From: Candidatus Cryptobacteroides onthequi
GTDB lineage: Bacteria > Bacteroidota > Bacteroidia > Bacteroidales > UBA932
Length of the DNA stretch: 50,156 bases
Direction of reading: 5' to 3'
Assembly: GCA_018066125.1 (NCBI GenBank)
Contig: JAGHSA010000039.1
Location: 1 to 50,156 of the forward strand
The position numbers and the translations under genes were made by a program. The notes under the pieces are model-generated. The model was not told the DNA's origin. It made no database searches and saw only the letters and a list, made by a program, of their open reading frames with translations. Shown piece by piece: positions 23,060-32,284 of the stretch. Positions within the stretch are counted from its first letter, which is position 1; every line of letters begins with the position of its first letter.

Positions 23060-23080
23060 GCTCCGTGTCTTTTCTGGTGT

Positions 23081-24103
23081 TTATCGCATCAGGAACGGGT
23101 ACCTGTCGGTGTGCTTGAGTGCGAGGCATGTGCCTCGTGCGACTGCCCTGAGCGGGTCTTCAGCCACGTGGAAAGGAATGTTGACCTTCTCGGTGAATCT
23201 CTGGGCGATACCGCGGAGGAGCGAGCCGCCGCCGGCGAGCCAGATGCCGTTTTCCACGATGTCGGAGTAGAGCTCCGGAGGTGTCTGCTCAAGTACGCGG
23301 AGGATGGATGCCTCCACCTTTGCGATGGACTTGTCAAGGCAGTGGGCGATCTCCTGGTAGGTGATGGTGGCGTCCACAGGATGAGCAGTCATGAGGTTCG
23401 GTCCTCTGACGATGTACGGATCCGGTTCGTCATCAAGCTGCTGGAGCACGGCGCCGACATTGATCTTGATCTTCTCGGCGGTGATCTCTCCGACCTTGAT
23501 GTTGTGCTGCTGCTTGAGGTAGTACTGGATGTCGTTGGTGAAGACGTCGCCCGCGGTGCGGATGCTGTCCTGCACGACGATGCCTCCGAGCGAGATGACT
23601 GCGATCTCGGTGGTGCCGCCGCCTATGTCCACTACCATGTTGCCCTGAGGCGCCTCCACATCGAGACCGATACCCAGGGCGGATGCCATAGGTTCATAGA
23701 TCAGGTACACCTCTCTGGCTCCGGCGTGCTCCGATGAGTCGCGGACCGCGCGGATCTCGACTTCGGTACTGCCTGAAGGGATGCCGACCACGATCTTGAG
23801 GTTCGGGGTGAAAAGCGAATGGTGCTTCTTGTTGACTTCCTTGATGAAGCCTCGGATCATCATCTCTGCAGCATTGAAGTCGGCGATGACGCCGTCACGC
23901 AGAGGCCTGATGGTCTTTATGCCCGGGTTCACGCGCTCGTGCATGAGCTTCGCCTTCTGTCCCAGGGCGATGCATTTGCCTGTATTGTTGTCGACTGCCA
24001 CGATGCTCGGCTCGTCAAGCGCAATCTGGTCATTCTGGAAAATGACGGTGTTCGCGGTTCCGAGGTCGATGGCAAGTTCTTGATTCAAAAAAGAAAAGGC
24101 CAT
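23081..24103 (-). CDS. mreB: MreB, actin-like rod-shape protein
   Basis: 340 residues, the usual length. Nucleotide-binding blocks of the actin superfamily are clear: IDLGTANTVIF (phosphate 1), GNMVVDIGGGTTEIAVISLG (phosphate 2) and the adenosine loop NGIWLAGGGSLLRGI. It polymerises on the inner membrane face and guides lateral wall synthesis. It is the first gene of the mreBCD-mrdA-rodA operon, which here extends through three further genes. It is divergent from ispD, with 83 bases between the start codons. No perfect promoter was found for it. Confidence 0.96.
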   Translation of the reverse strand: MAFSFLNQELAIDLGTANTVIFQNDQIALDEPSIVAVDNNTGKCIALGQKAKLMHERVNPGIKTIRPLRDGVIADFNAAEMMIRGFIKEVNKKHHSLFTPNLKIVVGIPSGSTEVEIRAVRDSSEHAGAREVYLIYEPMASALGIGLDVEAPQGNMVVDIGGGTTEIAVISLGGIVVQDSIRTAGDVFTNDIQYYLKQQHNIKVGEITAEKIKINVGAVLQQLDDEPDPYIVRGPNLMTAHPVDATITYQEIAHCLDKSIAKVEASILRVLEQTPPELYSDIVENGIWLAGGGSLLRGIAQRFTEKVNIPFHVAEDPLRAVARGTCLALKHTDRYPFLMR

Positions 24104-24161
24104 ACTTTACGACTGAAAGTTAAGGTGTTTGTATCAAAGTGTAAATGTACGAAGAAAAACT

Positions 24162-24169
24162 TAAATTTG
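24162..24169 (+). promoter_or_regulatory. -7 element for ispD
   Basis: TAAATTTG fits TAnnTTTG, 17 bases before the ATG at 24187. It supports that start over the upstream in-frame ATG at 24145, which would lie before the transcript begins. The -33 region is not convincing. Confidence 0.4.
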
Positions 24170-24186
24170 CGGTAATTATCATTTCT

Positions 24187-24891
24187 ATGGACAGAAAAAT
24201 TTATGTCATCATAATGGCTGCCGGAAGCGGCCTGAGGATGGGTGCTGACAAACCCAAACAGTTTCTTGAGCTCGGGGGACGCCCGATACTGCAGCGCACG
24301 ATAGAGCGCTTCCATCATACCGTTCCCGATGCCAGGATCGTGACCGTCCTCCCGCCGGACTGCATCTCATACTGGCGTGAGTGGTGCATGGACAACGGCT
24401 TCCATGTACCTCAGATTCTTGTTGCCGGCGGCATCACGCGTTTCCATTCTGTCCGCAATGCGCTTGCGAAAGTCCCGGAGGGTGCCATAGTGGCTGTCCA
24501 TGACGGCGTGAGGCCGCTGCTGAGTCCGGAGCTTATCCTGAATATGCTGGAGAGGATGAAGGAGTGCCGTGCGCTCATACCTGTGATCCCGATGGTGGAT
24601 ACGCTCAAGGTGCTAGGCAAGGGCCCTGGAGGGGAACTGCAGACCATCGACGGAGTCACTGTCGACCGCTCGCAGGTATTCGGCGCCCAGACGCCTCAGA
24701 TGTTCCTTTCGGAAGACCTGAAAAGCGCTTACGAGCTGCCTTTCGACACGATGTTCACGGATGATGCCTCTGTGGCCCAGGCAAAGAAAATACCTCTCTC
24801 CTACATCGGGGGAGAGAGGTTCAATATCAAGATCACTACCAGGGACGATCTGGTGCTGGCAGATGCCATCCTTGCCCTGAAGCAGGCGTAG
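24187..24891 (+). CDS. ispD: 2-C-methyl-D-erythritol 4-phosphate cytidylyltransferase
   Basis: 234 residues from the chosen start, the family's normal size. The CTP-binding loop is at the N-terminus (IIMAAGSGLRMGADKPKQFL); further conserved blocks are VAVHDGVRPLLSPELI, QTPQMF and FTDDASVAQ. It catalyses the third step of the MEP isoprenoid pathway (MEP plus CTP to CDP-ME). It is convergent with the Lrp-type regulator, with 5 bases between stops. Confidence 0.93.
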   Translation: MDRKIYVIIMAAGSGLRMGADKPKQFLELGGRPILQRTIERFHHTVPDARIVTVLPPDCISYWREWCMDNGFHVPQILVAGGITRFHSVRNALAKVPEGAIVAVHDGVRPLLSPELILNMLERMKECRALIPVIPMVDTLKVLGKGPGGELQTIDGVTVDRSQVFGAQTPQMFLSEDLKSAYELPFDTMFTDDASVAQAKKIPLSYIGGERFNIKITTRDDLVLADAILALKQA

Positions 24892-24896
24892 GCGGC

Positions 24897-25403
24897 CTAT
24901 TCCGCATCCGCTTCAGGCTCCCTGAAGCTGGTGCTTTTGTATTCGTTGACCCAGATCTGTCTTTCAAATGACTCGTCAAGCGAGATCATGGTGTCTGTGG
25001 ACTGGATGAACGGGATGTTCTGGATAGTGTTGAGGATGATCTCCATCAGATGGTCGTTGTCAAAGCAGTACACCTTGAGAAGGAGCGACGATCGTCCGGT
25101 GACGAAATGGCATTCTACAATCTCCGGGATGCTCTTCAGGGCCGAGATCACCTCCTTGTAGCGGTTGTTCTCGGTGAGCGTGACGCTTATGAACGCGCAG
25201 ACGGAAAGTCCCAGTGCACCCGGCTTGACAATCAGTCTCGATCCCTGGATGACTCCGCTGGTTTCCATCTTCTTCACTCTCTGATGGATGGCGGCGCCTG
25301 ATATCCCGCACTCCCTGGCTATCTCCAGGAAGGGCATTCTGGCATTCTTGATGAGGAATGAAAGGATCTTCTGATCCGTCTTGTCAAGGTGATAGGCTGT
25401 CAT
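24897..25403 (-). CDS. Lrp/AsnC-family transcriptional regulator
   Basis: 168 residues: an N-terminal winged helix-turn-helix (LDKTDQKILSFLIKNARMPF, ARECGISGAAIHQRVKKMET) and a C-terminal RAM/ligand-binding ferredoxin-like domain (about 65-150, with VTGRSSLLLKVYC). Members sense amino acids and control metabolic genes. The effector is unknown. It starts 9 bases after topA and is probably read through from it. The tail after about 150 is acidic and non-conserved. Confidence 0.88.
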   Translation of the reverse strand: MTAYHLDKTDQKILSFLIKNARMPFLEIARECGISGAAIHQRVKKMETSGVIQGSRLIVKPGALGLSVCAFISVTLTENNRYKEVISALKSIPEIVECHFVTGRSSLLLKVYCFDNDHLMEIILNTIQNIPFIQSTDTMISLDESFERQIWVNEYKSTSFREPEADAE

Positions 25404-25412
25404 GGTATGATG

Positions 25413-27731
25413 CTATTTCTTGTATCTGCCGGTCCTGCGCGCCTTTGTGGTCGGTGAGGATGCGCTGATGATCTCCCTGCATGCGTCCTCGGTGAGGGTG
25501 GCAGCGTCTGTGCCCTTGGGAATCTTGTAGTTCTGGCCGTCATGCTTGATGTACGGGCCATACCTTCCGTTGATGACCATGATGCCGCTGTCCTTGAATT
25601 CCGCGATGGCGGCATTGGCCTGGGCCTGTCCGTCTGCGGCTCCGATGATGGCCACGCACTCCTCGAGAGAGATGCTTACAGGGTCCTTGCCTCTAGGCAG
25701 AGATACGTTCCTGTCGCCATACTTGAGATACGGGCCGTAGCGTCCCTTGAGGGCGACGATGTCGATTCCTTCATGCTGCCCCACGGTTCTCGGAAGTTCA
25801 AAGAGCTTCATGGCCTCTTCTATGGTGATGTTCTCGATGAGGTGTCCCTTTCCGAGGCTTGCGAACTGCTTCTTCTCTGCCGGACCCTTCTGGACATAGG
25901 CTCCATACTGGCCGAACTTTGCCACGAGTTCCTCGCCGTCAGGTGCGTTGCCGAGCACTCTGCTGACATGGCTGAACTGCCTGTCGCTGAGAGCCTCGTC
26001 CACCTTTGAGTGGAAAGGTGAGTAGAATTCTTCGATGACGGAGCTCCATGAAAGCTCTCCCTCTGCCACGCGGTCGAAGTCTTTTTCCACATCGGCCGTG
26101 AAGTCGTAGCTCATGATGTCGGAGAAGTTCTTCACGAGATAGTCGGTGACGATCATGCCGATCTCCTGAGGCAGGAGCCTTCCCTTTTCAGCTCCGACTG
26201 TCTCCGTCTTCTGGGTGGCGGTGATGGCGGAGTCCTTGAGCGCGAGATTGGTCACAGGGATCTTCTTGCCTTCCTTGTCTCCCTTCACGATATAGCCGCG
26301 GCTTGTGGTGAGGGTCGAGATGGTAGGCGCGTATGTGGAAGGACGGCCGATGCCGAGGTCCTCGAGTTTCTTGATGAGGGTGGCTTCTGTGTATCTGTAC
26401 GGCGCGTTGGTGAACTTGCAGTCGGCATTGATCGACTTGGCGTCCATGATGTCGCCGATATGCATTTCCGGGAGGATGGCGTTCTCGTCAGCAGGCTGGT
26501 CGTCCTCGGTGCTTTCCATGTACACCTTGAGGAATCCGTCGAAGATCACTCTGGACGCCTGTACCGCGAACTTTTCACTTCTGTGGTCGGACTGCACCCT
26601 GATCGATGTGTTGAGGACTGCCGCCTCGGTCATCTGTGAAGCGATGGTTCTCTTCCAGATGAGGTTGTAGAGCTTCTGCTCCTGGGCTGTTCCGCTGATT
26701 TCGGTGTTGCTGATGAAAGTCGGGCGAATGGCCTCATGGGCTTCCTGTGCTCCCTTGGAATGTGTCTTGTACTGACGCGGGCGTGAATAGCTCTCTCCGA
26801 AATTCTCGATGATGAAATCCTTGGCTGTGTTGATCGCCAGGCCGCTGAGGTTGGTCGAGTCGGTACGCATGTATGTGATGAGACCGCGCTCATAGAGAGA
26901 CTGGGCCACTCTCATGGTGATGCTTACCGGCAGGTGCAGGGCTCTCGCCGCCTCCTGCTGGAGCGTCGAGGTCGTGAAAGGCGCAGCAGGGTTGCGTGTG
27001 CCTTCCTTTTCTTCGATGCTTGCGATGGAGAAAGTGGCTCCGATGCTGTCCTCCAGGAACCTGCGTGCGTCCTCGATGCTGTCGAAACGTGTGTCGAGGG
27101 TCGCCTTCACCTTCACGGATGCCGGCATGCCCTGAGGGTGGAATACGGCTTCTACCTTGTAGAACGGCTTGCTCTCGAAGGCCATGATCTCCTTCTCCCT
27201 GTCCACTACCAGCCTGAGTGCCACGGACTGTACGCGCCCTGCGGAGAGCTTCGGCTGTATCTTGCGCCAGAGGACAGGAGAAAGTTCAAAGCCGACCAGT
27301 CTGTCAAGCACTCTGCGGGCCTGCTGAGCGTTCACCAGACTCATGTCTATGGTGCGCGGAGACTCGATGGCGTTGAGGATGGCCGTCTTGGTTATTTCAT
27401 GGAATACTATTCTCTTCGTCTTGGCCGGATCGAGACCGAGTGTTTCCGCAAGGTGCCATGAGATGGCCTCTCCCTCGCGGTCTTCATCGGATGCAAGCCA
27501 GACCGTATTGACTGCTTCTGCCGTCTTCTTGAGATCGGCGACGACTTTCTTCTTGTCTGCAGGGATCACATACTCCGGCTTGAAGCCGTCTTTCAGGTCG
27601 ATGCTGAGCTTCTTTTCCTGAAGATCCCTGATATGTCCGAAGCTTGGTTTCACGATATAATCGCTGCCAAGAAACTTCTGAATTGTCTTTGCCTTTGACG
27701 GTGACTCTACGATAACTAAATTCCCCTCCAT
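25413..27731 (-). CDS. topA: DNA topoisomerase I
   Basis: 772 residues. The Toprim domain has Glu9 (VESPSKAKTI) and the acidic SDEDREGEAI (Asp82, Asp84, Glu86). The catalytic Tyr287 is in GLITYMRTDSTNLSG. Domains II-IV follow, and the C-terminus has glycine-rich topoisomerase C-terminal repeats (KFGQYGAYV, KGRYGPYLKYG, NGRYGPYIKHDG) instead of cysteine zinc fingers, typical for Bacteroidota. It relaxes negative supercoils. The last residues are basic (KARRTGRYKK). Confidence 0.95.
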   Translation of the reverse strand: MEGNLVIVESPSKAKTIQKFLGSDYIVKPSFGHIRDLQEKKLSIDLKDGFKPEYVIPADKKKVVADLKKTAEAVNTVWLASDEDREGEAISWHLAETLGLDPAKTKRIVFHEITKTAILNAIESPRTIDMSLVNAQQARRVLDRLVGFELSPVLWRKIQPKLSAGRVQSVALRLVVDREKEIMAFESKPFYKVEAVFHPQGMPASVKVKATLDTRFDSIEDARRFLEDSIGATFSIASIEEKEGTRNPAAPFTTSTLQQEAARALHLPVSITMRVAQSLYERGLITYMRTDSTNLSGLAINTAKDFIIENFGESYSRPRQYKTHSKGAQEAHEAIRPTFISNTEISGTAQEQKLYNLIWKRTIASQMTEAAVLNTSIRVQSDHRSEKFAVQASRVIFDGFLKVYMESTEDDQPADENAILPEMHIGDIMDAKSINADCKFTNAPYRYTEATLIKKLEDLGIGRPSTYAPTISTLTTSRGYIVKGDKEGKKIPVTNLALKDSAITATQKTETVGAEKGRLLPQEIGMIVTDYLVKNFSDIMSYDFTADVEKDFDRVAEGELSWSSVIEEFYSPFHSKVDEALSDRQFSHVSRVLGNAPDGEELVAKFGQYGAYVQKGPAEKKQFASLGKGHLIENITIEEAMKLFELPRTVGQHEGIDIVALKGRYGPYLKYGDRNVSLPRGKDPVSISLEECVAIIGAADGQAQANAAIAEFKDSGIMVINGRYGPYIKHDGQNYKIPKGTDAATLTEDACREIISASSPTTKARRTGRYKK

Positions 27732-27801
27732 TGCTACACTGTCTTGTTAATCATTCTGCAAAGATAAATCACAAAGACAGAAATAATCAAAATTTTAGTG
27801 C

Positions 27802-27809
27802 TAATTTTG
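27802..27809 (+). promoter_or_regulatory. -7 element for the PBP1A gene
   Basis: TAATTTTG fits TAnnTTTG and lies 37 bases before the ATG at 27847. The -33 match is poor. The gap from topA (27732-27846) is AT-rich and holds the divergent promoters. Confidence 0.4.
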
Positions 27810-27846
27810 TAATCTATATATGTATTGAGACCATAAGACCATATCT

Positions 27847-30255
27847 ATGACAGACGATACCAAGAAAAAGATTATCAAGTGGTTCTGGATCTGTGTGACC
27901 GCCCCTTTCGCCATGATCATGCTGATGCTGATCCTGGTGTGGGTCTTCGCCAGGATTCCGTCTTTCGAAGAGCTTGAGCATCCTGACAACAAGCTTGCCA
28001 CCCAGCTCCTTGCGGATGACGGCCGCACCACTCTGACCACTTTCCATATCGAGAACAGGACATACGTGACATACGAGGAGCTCTCTCCTTATCTCGTACA
28101 GGCTGCGGTCTCCACAGAGGATGCCAGGTTCTACAACCATTCCGGCATCGACATGAAGGGACTCGGCCGTGTGTTCGTCAAGACCCTTCTTCTCCACAAT
28201 TCCAGCCAGGGCGGTGGAAGTACCATCACCCAGCAGCTTGCCAAGACCCTCTATCCGCGCAGGGAACTCAATTCGAGCATCCCCGGCTGGAGCAAGGTGC
28301 AGATGGTGTGGATCAAGCTCAAGGAGTGGATCACCGCAGTGAAGCTCGAGCGCAACTACACCAAGGATGAGATCATGGTGATGTACCTCAATTCCATCTT
28401 CTTCGGCAGCAACGCATACGGCATCAAGGCGGCTTCGCAGACTTTCTTCGGAAAGCTTCCGCATGAGCTTTCCATCGAAGAGAGCGCCATGCTCGTGGGC
28501 ATGGTCAACAAGCCTACGCGTTACAACCCTGTCCTCAATCCGGAAAAGGCTCTTCAGCGCAGGAATTTCGTGATCGGCCAGATGGAGAAGGCCGGATGCT
28601 TCGATGCCATGGCCAGGGAGGCGGGAGTGAAGCCTGCCGCTGTCAGGGATTCTCTTCAGGGCACTGCCATAGATGTGCGCGACTATCAGGTCCAGGACCA
28701 CAATTCGGGCGTGGCTCCGTATTTCAGGGACATGCTCCGCAGGACCATGAACGCAAAGAAGCCTAAGCGTTCGGACTACCAGTTCGACGAGGATTATGTC
28801 GCAGACATGAACAGGTGGGAGAATGACGATCTCTACGGCTGGCTCAACAAGCACAAGAAGGCCAACGGTGAGAGCTACGACCTCGATAAGGACGGACTCA
28901 GGATATATACCACCATCAACTACAAGATGCAGAGATATGCCGAGCAGGCTGTCGCCGAGCATCTGGGCAGCAACCTCCAGAAGGCATTCACCAGCGAGCT
29001 CCGCTACAAGAACCACAAGCCGTTCTCCAACGACATCGACGACGAGACCATCGATCTCCTGATGCGCCAGGCCCGCAAGTGGAGCGACCGCTACCGCACC
29101 CAGAAGAAGGATGGCGTTCCTGAGGCAGAAATACTCAAGAGCTTCACCGTGCCGACCAAGATGCGCGTCTTCAAATGGGCAAAGGACAGCCATGGCGAAT
29201 GGGTCGGTGCCACTGTGGACACCACGATGACCCCGGATGACTCCATCCGCTATTACAAGGGCATACTCAGGGCTTCGTTCCTGGCAGTGGAGCCTGTCAC
29301 CGGACACGTCAAGGCATACGTCGGCGGACCGAACTACAGATATTTCAAGTATGACAATGTCAGCCAGGGCAAGCGTCAGGTGGGATCCACCATCAAGCCT
29401 TTCCTCTACACTCTTGCCATGCAGGAGGGAATGGATCCTTGCACAAAGGTCACCAACATCTCGCAGTCATTCATCGTCGGCGACGATACATGGACCCCTC
29501 GAAGCACCGACAAGGCAGAGTGGATAGGCCAGACCGTGACCCTCAAGTGGGGTCTCGCACACAGCTCGAACAACATCTCCGCATACCTGATGAAGAACTT
29601 CGGTCCGGAGCCTATGGCCCAGATGATGCACAAGATGGGCATCCAGAGCCATATCGACGCAGTGCCGTCGCTCTGTGTAGGTCCTGCCGATATCGCGATG
29701 TACGAGATGGTGCCGGCATACAACACCTTCCCTTCCAAGGGCGTATATGTCTCTCCTCTCATCGTCACGCGCATAGAGGACAATCAGGGCAATGTCCTTT
29801 CCGAGTTCACCAACCGCAAGCGTGAAGCCATCAGCGAGCAGACCGCATACCTCATGGCAAACCTTATGCAGGGCGTTGTGAACAGCGGAACAGCCGGCCG
29901 CCTCAGAGGCGCGTACGGTCTCAGGGGCGAGATTGCAGGCAAGACGGGTACCACCAATGACAACTCCGACGGATGGTTCATCGGATATACCCCGACCCTC
30001 ACAGCCGGTGTATGGGTCGGCGCAGAGGATCGTCAGGTGCATTTCCAGTCACTTGCTCTGGGCAGCGGATCCAACATGGCCCTCCCTATCTGGGGCATTT
30101 TCATGAAGAAAGTCCTCAAGGACGGCACCCTCGGCATCAGCGAGAGCGATCGATTCGTGGCTCCGGCAGGAATGAATCTTGACCTGAGCTGCAGCGGAGG
30201 AGACGACGATGCGGCATCAAGGGAGCAGAGTGCTGCGGAATTCTATTTTGAATAG
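27847..30255 (+). CDS. Penicillin-binding protein 1A, bifunctional
   Basis: 802 residues: a cytoplasmic N-terminus, a membrane helix (about 12-35), and a GT51 glycosyltransferase domain with catalytic Glu91 in TEDARFYNHSG and the block GGSTITQQLAK. The transpeptidase domain has Ser514-Thr-Ile-Lys517, SSN (in AHSSNNISAYL) and Lys699-Thr-Gly (KTGTTNDN). It polymerises and crosslinks peptidoglycan. It starts a three-gene run with ddl (17 bases) and prmC. A very long minus-strand frame across it is a codon-bias shadow. Confidence 0.93.
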   Translation: MTDDTKKKIIKWFWICVTAPFAMIMLMLILVWVFARIPSFEELEHPDNKLATQLLADDGRTTLTTFHIENRTYVTYEELSPYLVQAAVSTEDARFYNHSGIDMKGLGRVFVKTLLLHNSSQGGGSTITQQLAKTLYPRRELNSSIPGWSKVQMVWIKLKEWITAVKLERNYTKDEIMVMYLNSIFFGSNAYGIKAASQTFFGKLPHELSIEESAMLVGMVNKPTRYNPVLNPEKALQRRNFVIGQMEKAGCFDAMAREAGVKPAAVRDSLQGTAIDVRDYQVQDHNSGVAPYFRDMLRRTMNAKKPKRSDYQFDEDYVADMNRWENDDLYGWLNKHKKANGESYDLDKDGLRIYTTINYKMQRYAEQAVAEHLGSNLQKAFTSELRYKNHKPFSNDIDDETIDLLMRQARKWSDRYRTQKKDGVPEAEILKSFTVPTKMRVFKWAKDSHGEWVGATVDTTMTPDDSIRYYKGILRASFLAVEPVTGHVKAYVGGPNYRYFKYDNVSQGKRQVGSTIKPFLYTLAMQEGMDPCTKVTNISQSFIVGDDTWTPRSTDKAEWIGQTVTLKWGLAHSSNNISAYLMKNFGPEPMAQMMHKMGIQSHIDAVPSLCVGPADIAMYEMVPAYNTFPSKGVYVSPLIVTRIEDNQGNVLSEFTNRKREAISEQTAYLMANLMQGVVNSGTAGRLRGAYGLRGEIAGKTGTTNDNSDGWFIGYTPTLTAGVWVGAEDRQVHFQSLALGSGSNMALPIWGIFMKKVLKDGTLGISESDRFVAPAGMNLDLSCSGGDDDAASREQSAAEFYFE

Positions 30256-30272
30256 TAAAACAAAGACAGATA

Positions 30273-31292
30273 ATGGCAAAGTACAACTCAATCGCGGTTA
30301 TTTACGGAAGTGATTCTTCTGAGTGGGAGGTCGCATGCAGAAGCGGCGAATTCACCGCATCCAGGATCGATGACATGGCATACGACGTGTACGAGATCTT
30401 CGCAAGGTTCGGAAAGTGGTCACTCGTGGCATTCAGGAAGAAGAATTCGATGAGAGTCACACTTCCCGAGGGTGCTCGCCCAGAGATCGACAAGACAGAC
30501 TTTTCGGTCAGAATCTACGGGGAGAAGGTAAAGTTTGACTATGCCTATATCATGCAGCATGGTGCGCCGGGTGAGACCGGTCTGCTTCAGGGCTATTTCG
30601 AGATGCTCGGTGTCCCGTTCAGCTCATGCAGCGCATTTGTCTCTACCGTGGCTTTTGACAAATTCTCATGCAAGAGCTATCTCAAGGATGTGGATTTTGT
30701 GAAGTGCGCTCCCGATATGTTCGTCCGCAAGGGAGACGATCTCAAGGCATTCTCCGAGAAAGTCGCTTCAAACCTCCGTTTTCCGGTGTTTGTAAAGCCT
30801 ACCCAAGGCGGATCGAGCTTCGGCGTCACCAGAGTGACCGATCCGTCCCAGCTTGAAGAGGCTGTGAACTATGCCTTCGCGGAAGGACCTACCGTCATCG
30901 TGGAGCAGGGCGTATCCGGCCGTGAACTCACATGCGCCGCGTACATGGATGCACAGGGTATCCAGACTCTGCCGGTCATCGAGGTCATCACCGAAAACGA
31001 ATATTTCGACTACGATGCCAAGTACAACGGCCACAGCAGCGAGGTCTGCCCTGCAGAGATACCGGACGAGACTTCAGATCTCATAAAGGAGACGACCAGG
31101 AAGATCTACGCCCAGCTCGGCTGCAAGGGAGTGGTCCGCGTGGACTATATCCTTTCTCCGGAAGAGGGGCTCTGTTTCCTTGAGGTGAATACCATACCTG
31201 GAATGACCAGCGCTTCACTCGTGCCTAAGATGGTGCGTACAGCAGGCCTCCAGATGACTGATTTCCTCACGACCATCATCGAGAACTCATGA
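30273..31292 (+). CDS. ddl: D-alanine--D-alanine ligase
   Basis: 339 residues with the ATP-grasp fold: FPVFVKPTQGGSSFGVTRV (ATP-binding strand and loop), VIVEQGVSGRELTCAAYMD, and the C-terminal metal-ligand block LEVNTIPGMTSASLVPKM. It makes the D-Ala-D-Ala dipeptide for the peptidoglycan stem. The N-terminal domain (IAVIYGSDSSEWEVACRSGE) is of the Bacteroidota type. It sits between PBP1A and prmC. Confidence 0.92.
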   Translation: MAKYNSIAVIYGSDSSEWEVACRSGEFTASRIDDMAYDVYEIFARFGKWSLVAFRKKNSMRVTLPEGARPEIDKTDFSVRIYGEKVKFDYAYIMQHGAPGETGLLQGYFEMLGVPFSSCSAFVSTVAFDKFSCKSYLKDVDFVKCAPDMFVRKGDDLKAFSEKVASNLRFPVFVKPTQGGSSFGVTRVTDPSQLEEAVNYAFAEGPTVIVEQGVSGRELTCAAYMDAQGIQTLPVIEVITENEYFDYDAKYNGHSSEVCPAEIPDETSDLIKETTRKIYAQLGCKGVVRVDYILSPEEGLCFLEVNTIPGMTSASLVPKMVRTAGLQMTDFLTTIIENS

Positions 31293-31298
31293 CAGGGG

Positions 31299-32189
31299 AT
31301 GCTGCTTAAGGATTTCATATCTGAAAGTTCCTCCGCACTCCTGGACATCTATCCTGCCGAAGAGGCCAGAGCCATCGTCCTGATGGTGTGTGAGGCCGTT
31401 CTCGGCACCAAGAGTTATACACATATCATAGAGCCCGCCACAGAGGTCCCCCAGTCCCGGATCTCTGAGCTGGGCGGTCTCATGGACCGTCTCAGGGCAG
31501 CGGAACCTGTCCAGTATGTCCTCGGACATACAGTCTTCCACGGTCTGGAATTCAAGGTGACCCACGACGTGCTGATACCGCGCCCGGAGACAGAAGAGAT
31601 CGTCGAAGCCGCCATTGCAACTGCCGGGAGACTTGCAGCCGCACAGGTGGAGGCGCGTCCGCTCAGGGTGCTTGACCTCTGCACCGGTTCCGGGTGCATT
31701 GCATGGTCGCTGGCACTCGCCCTTCCCGGCTCCGAGGTCGTGGCGGTAGATATTTCGGACTCGGCTCTGGAAGTGGCGCGCGGCCAGGAGTTCGGATCCC
31801 TGCTCTCGGAACGCAGTGCCCGCGCACCGGAGTTTGTCCATGCAGATGTACTGGATCTCGACCATGTCCCGCAATGGGGCAGCTTCGACCTCATCCTCAG
31901 CAACCCTCCATATGTGATGGATTCCCAGAAACCGGATATGCGCCGCAATGTCCTTGAGCACGAGCCGGCTCTGGCACTCTTCGTGCCGGATGACGATCCG
32001 CTCATTTTCTACCGTGCAGTCGCGGCGTGGGCTCGGCAGCTGCTTGCTCCCGGTGGAGTCGGCTTCGTCGAGATCAATGACCTTCTGGGTACCGGGACGG
32101 AGGATGTTTTCAAGGCCGCAGGGTTCACCCATACCTCCATTCTGCGGGATTTTGCACAGAGGGACCGGGCCGTCAGCTTCTCCAGATAG
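31299..32189 (+). CDS. prmC: Peptide chain release factor N5-glutamine methyltransferase
   Basis: 296 residues: a helical N-terminal domain and a Rossmann methyltransferase domain. The SAM motif is VLDLCTGSGCIAWSLAL and the catalytic NPPY motif occurs as LILSNPPYVMDS. It methylates the GGQ glutamine of release factors RF1/RF2. It starts 6 bases after ddl and is the last gene before the terminator at 32227-32258. Confidence 0.93.
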   Translation: MLLKDFISESSSALLDIYPAEEARAIVLMVCEAVLGTKSYTHIIEPATEVPQSRISELGGLMDRLRAAEPVQYVLGHTVFHGLEFKVTHDVLIPRPETEEIVEAAIATAGRLAAAQVEARPLRVLDLCTGSGCIAWSLALALPGSEVVAVDISDSALEVARGQEFGSLLSERSARAPEFVHADVLDLDHVPQWGSFDLILSNPPYVMDSQKPDMRRNVLEHEPALALFVPDDDPLIFYRAVAAWARQLLAPGGVGFVEINDLLGTGTEDVFKAAGFTHTSILRDFAQRDRAVSFSR

Positions 32190-32226
32190 GCTCCTGGCTG
32201 TCTGAAATGCATATGTTTCCAATACT

Positions 32227-32258
32227 CCGTGTTCCTTTTCCGAACACGGTTTTGTTTT
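32227..32258 (+). terminator. Rho-independent terminator after prmC
   Basis: CCGTGTTC (32227-32234) pairs perfectly with GAACACGG (32242-32249) over a 7-base loop, followed by TTTTGTTTT. It closes the PBP1A-ddl-prmC run and lies 27 bases before the next ATG. Confidence 0.85.
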
Positions 32259-32284
32259 GCTCACTTTGCAGAAAACAGAAGCAT

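Noticed and set aside
27814-29307. 497-codon frame antisense to the PBP1A gene
   Set aside because: Shadow; the plus strand encodes an intact bifunctional PBP.
31287-32264. 325-codon frame antisense to prmC
   Set aside because: Shadow; prmC carries the SAM and NPPY motifs on the plus strand.
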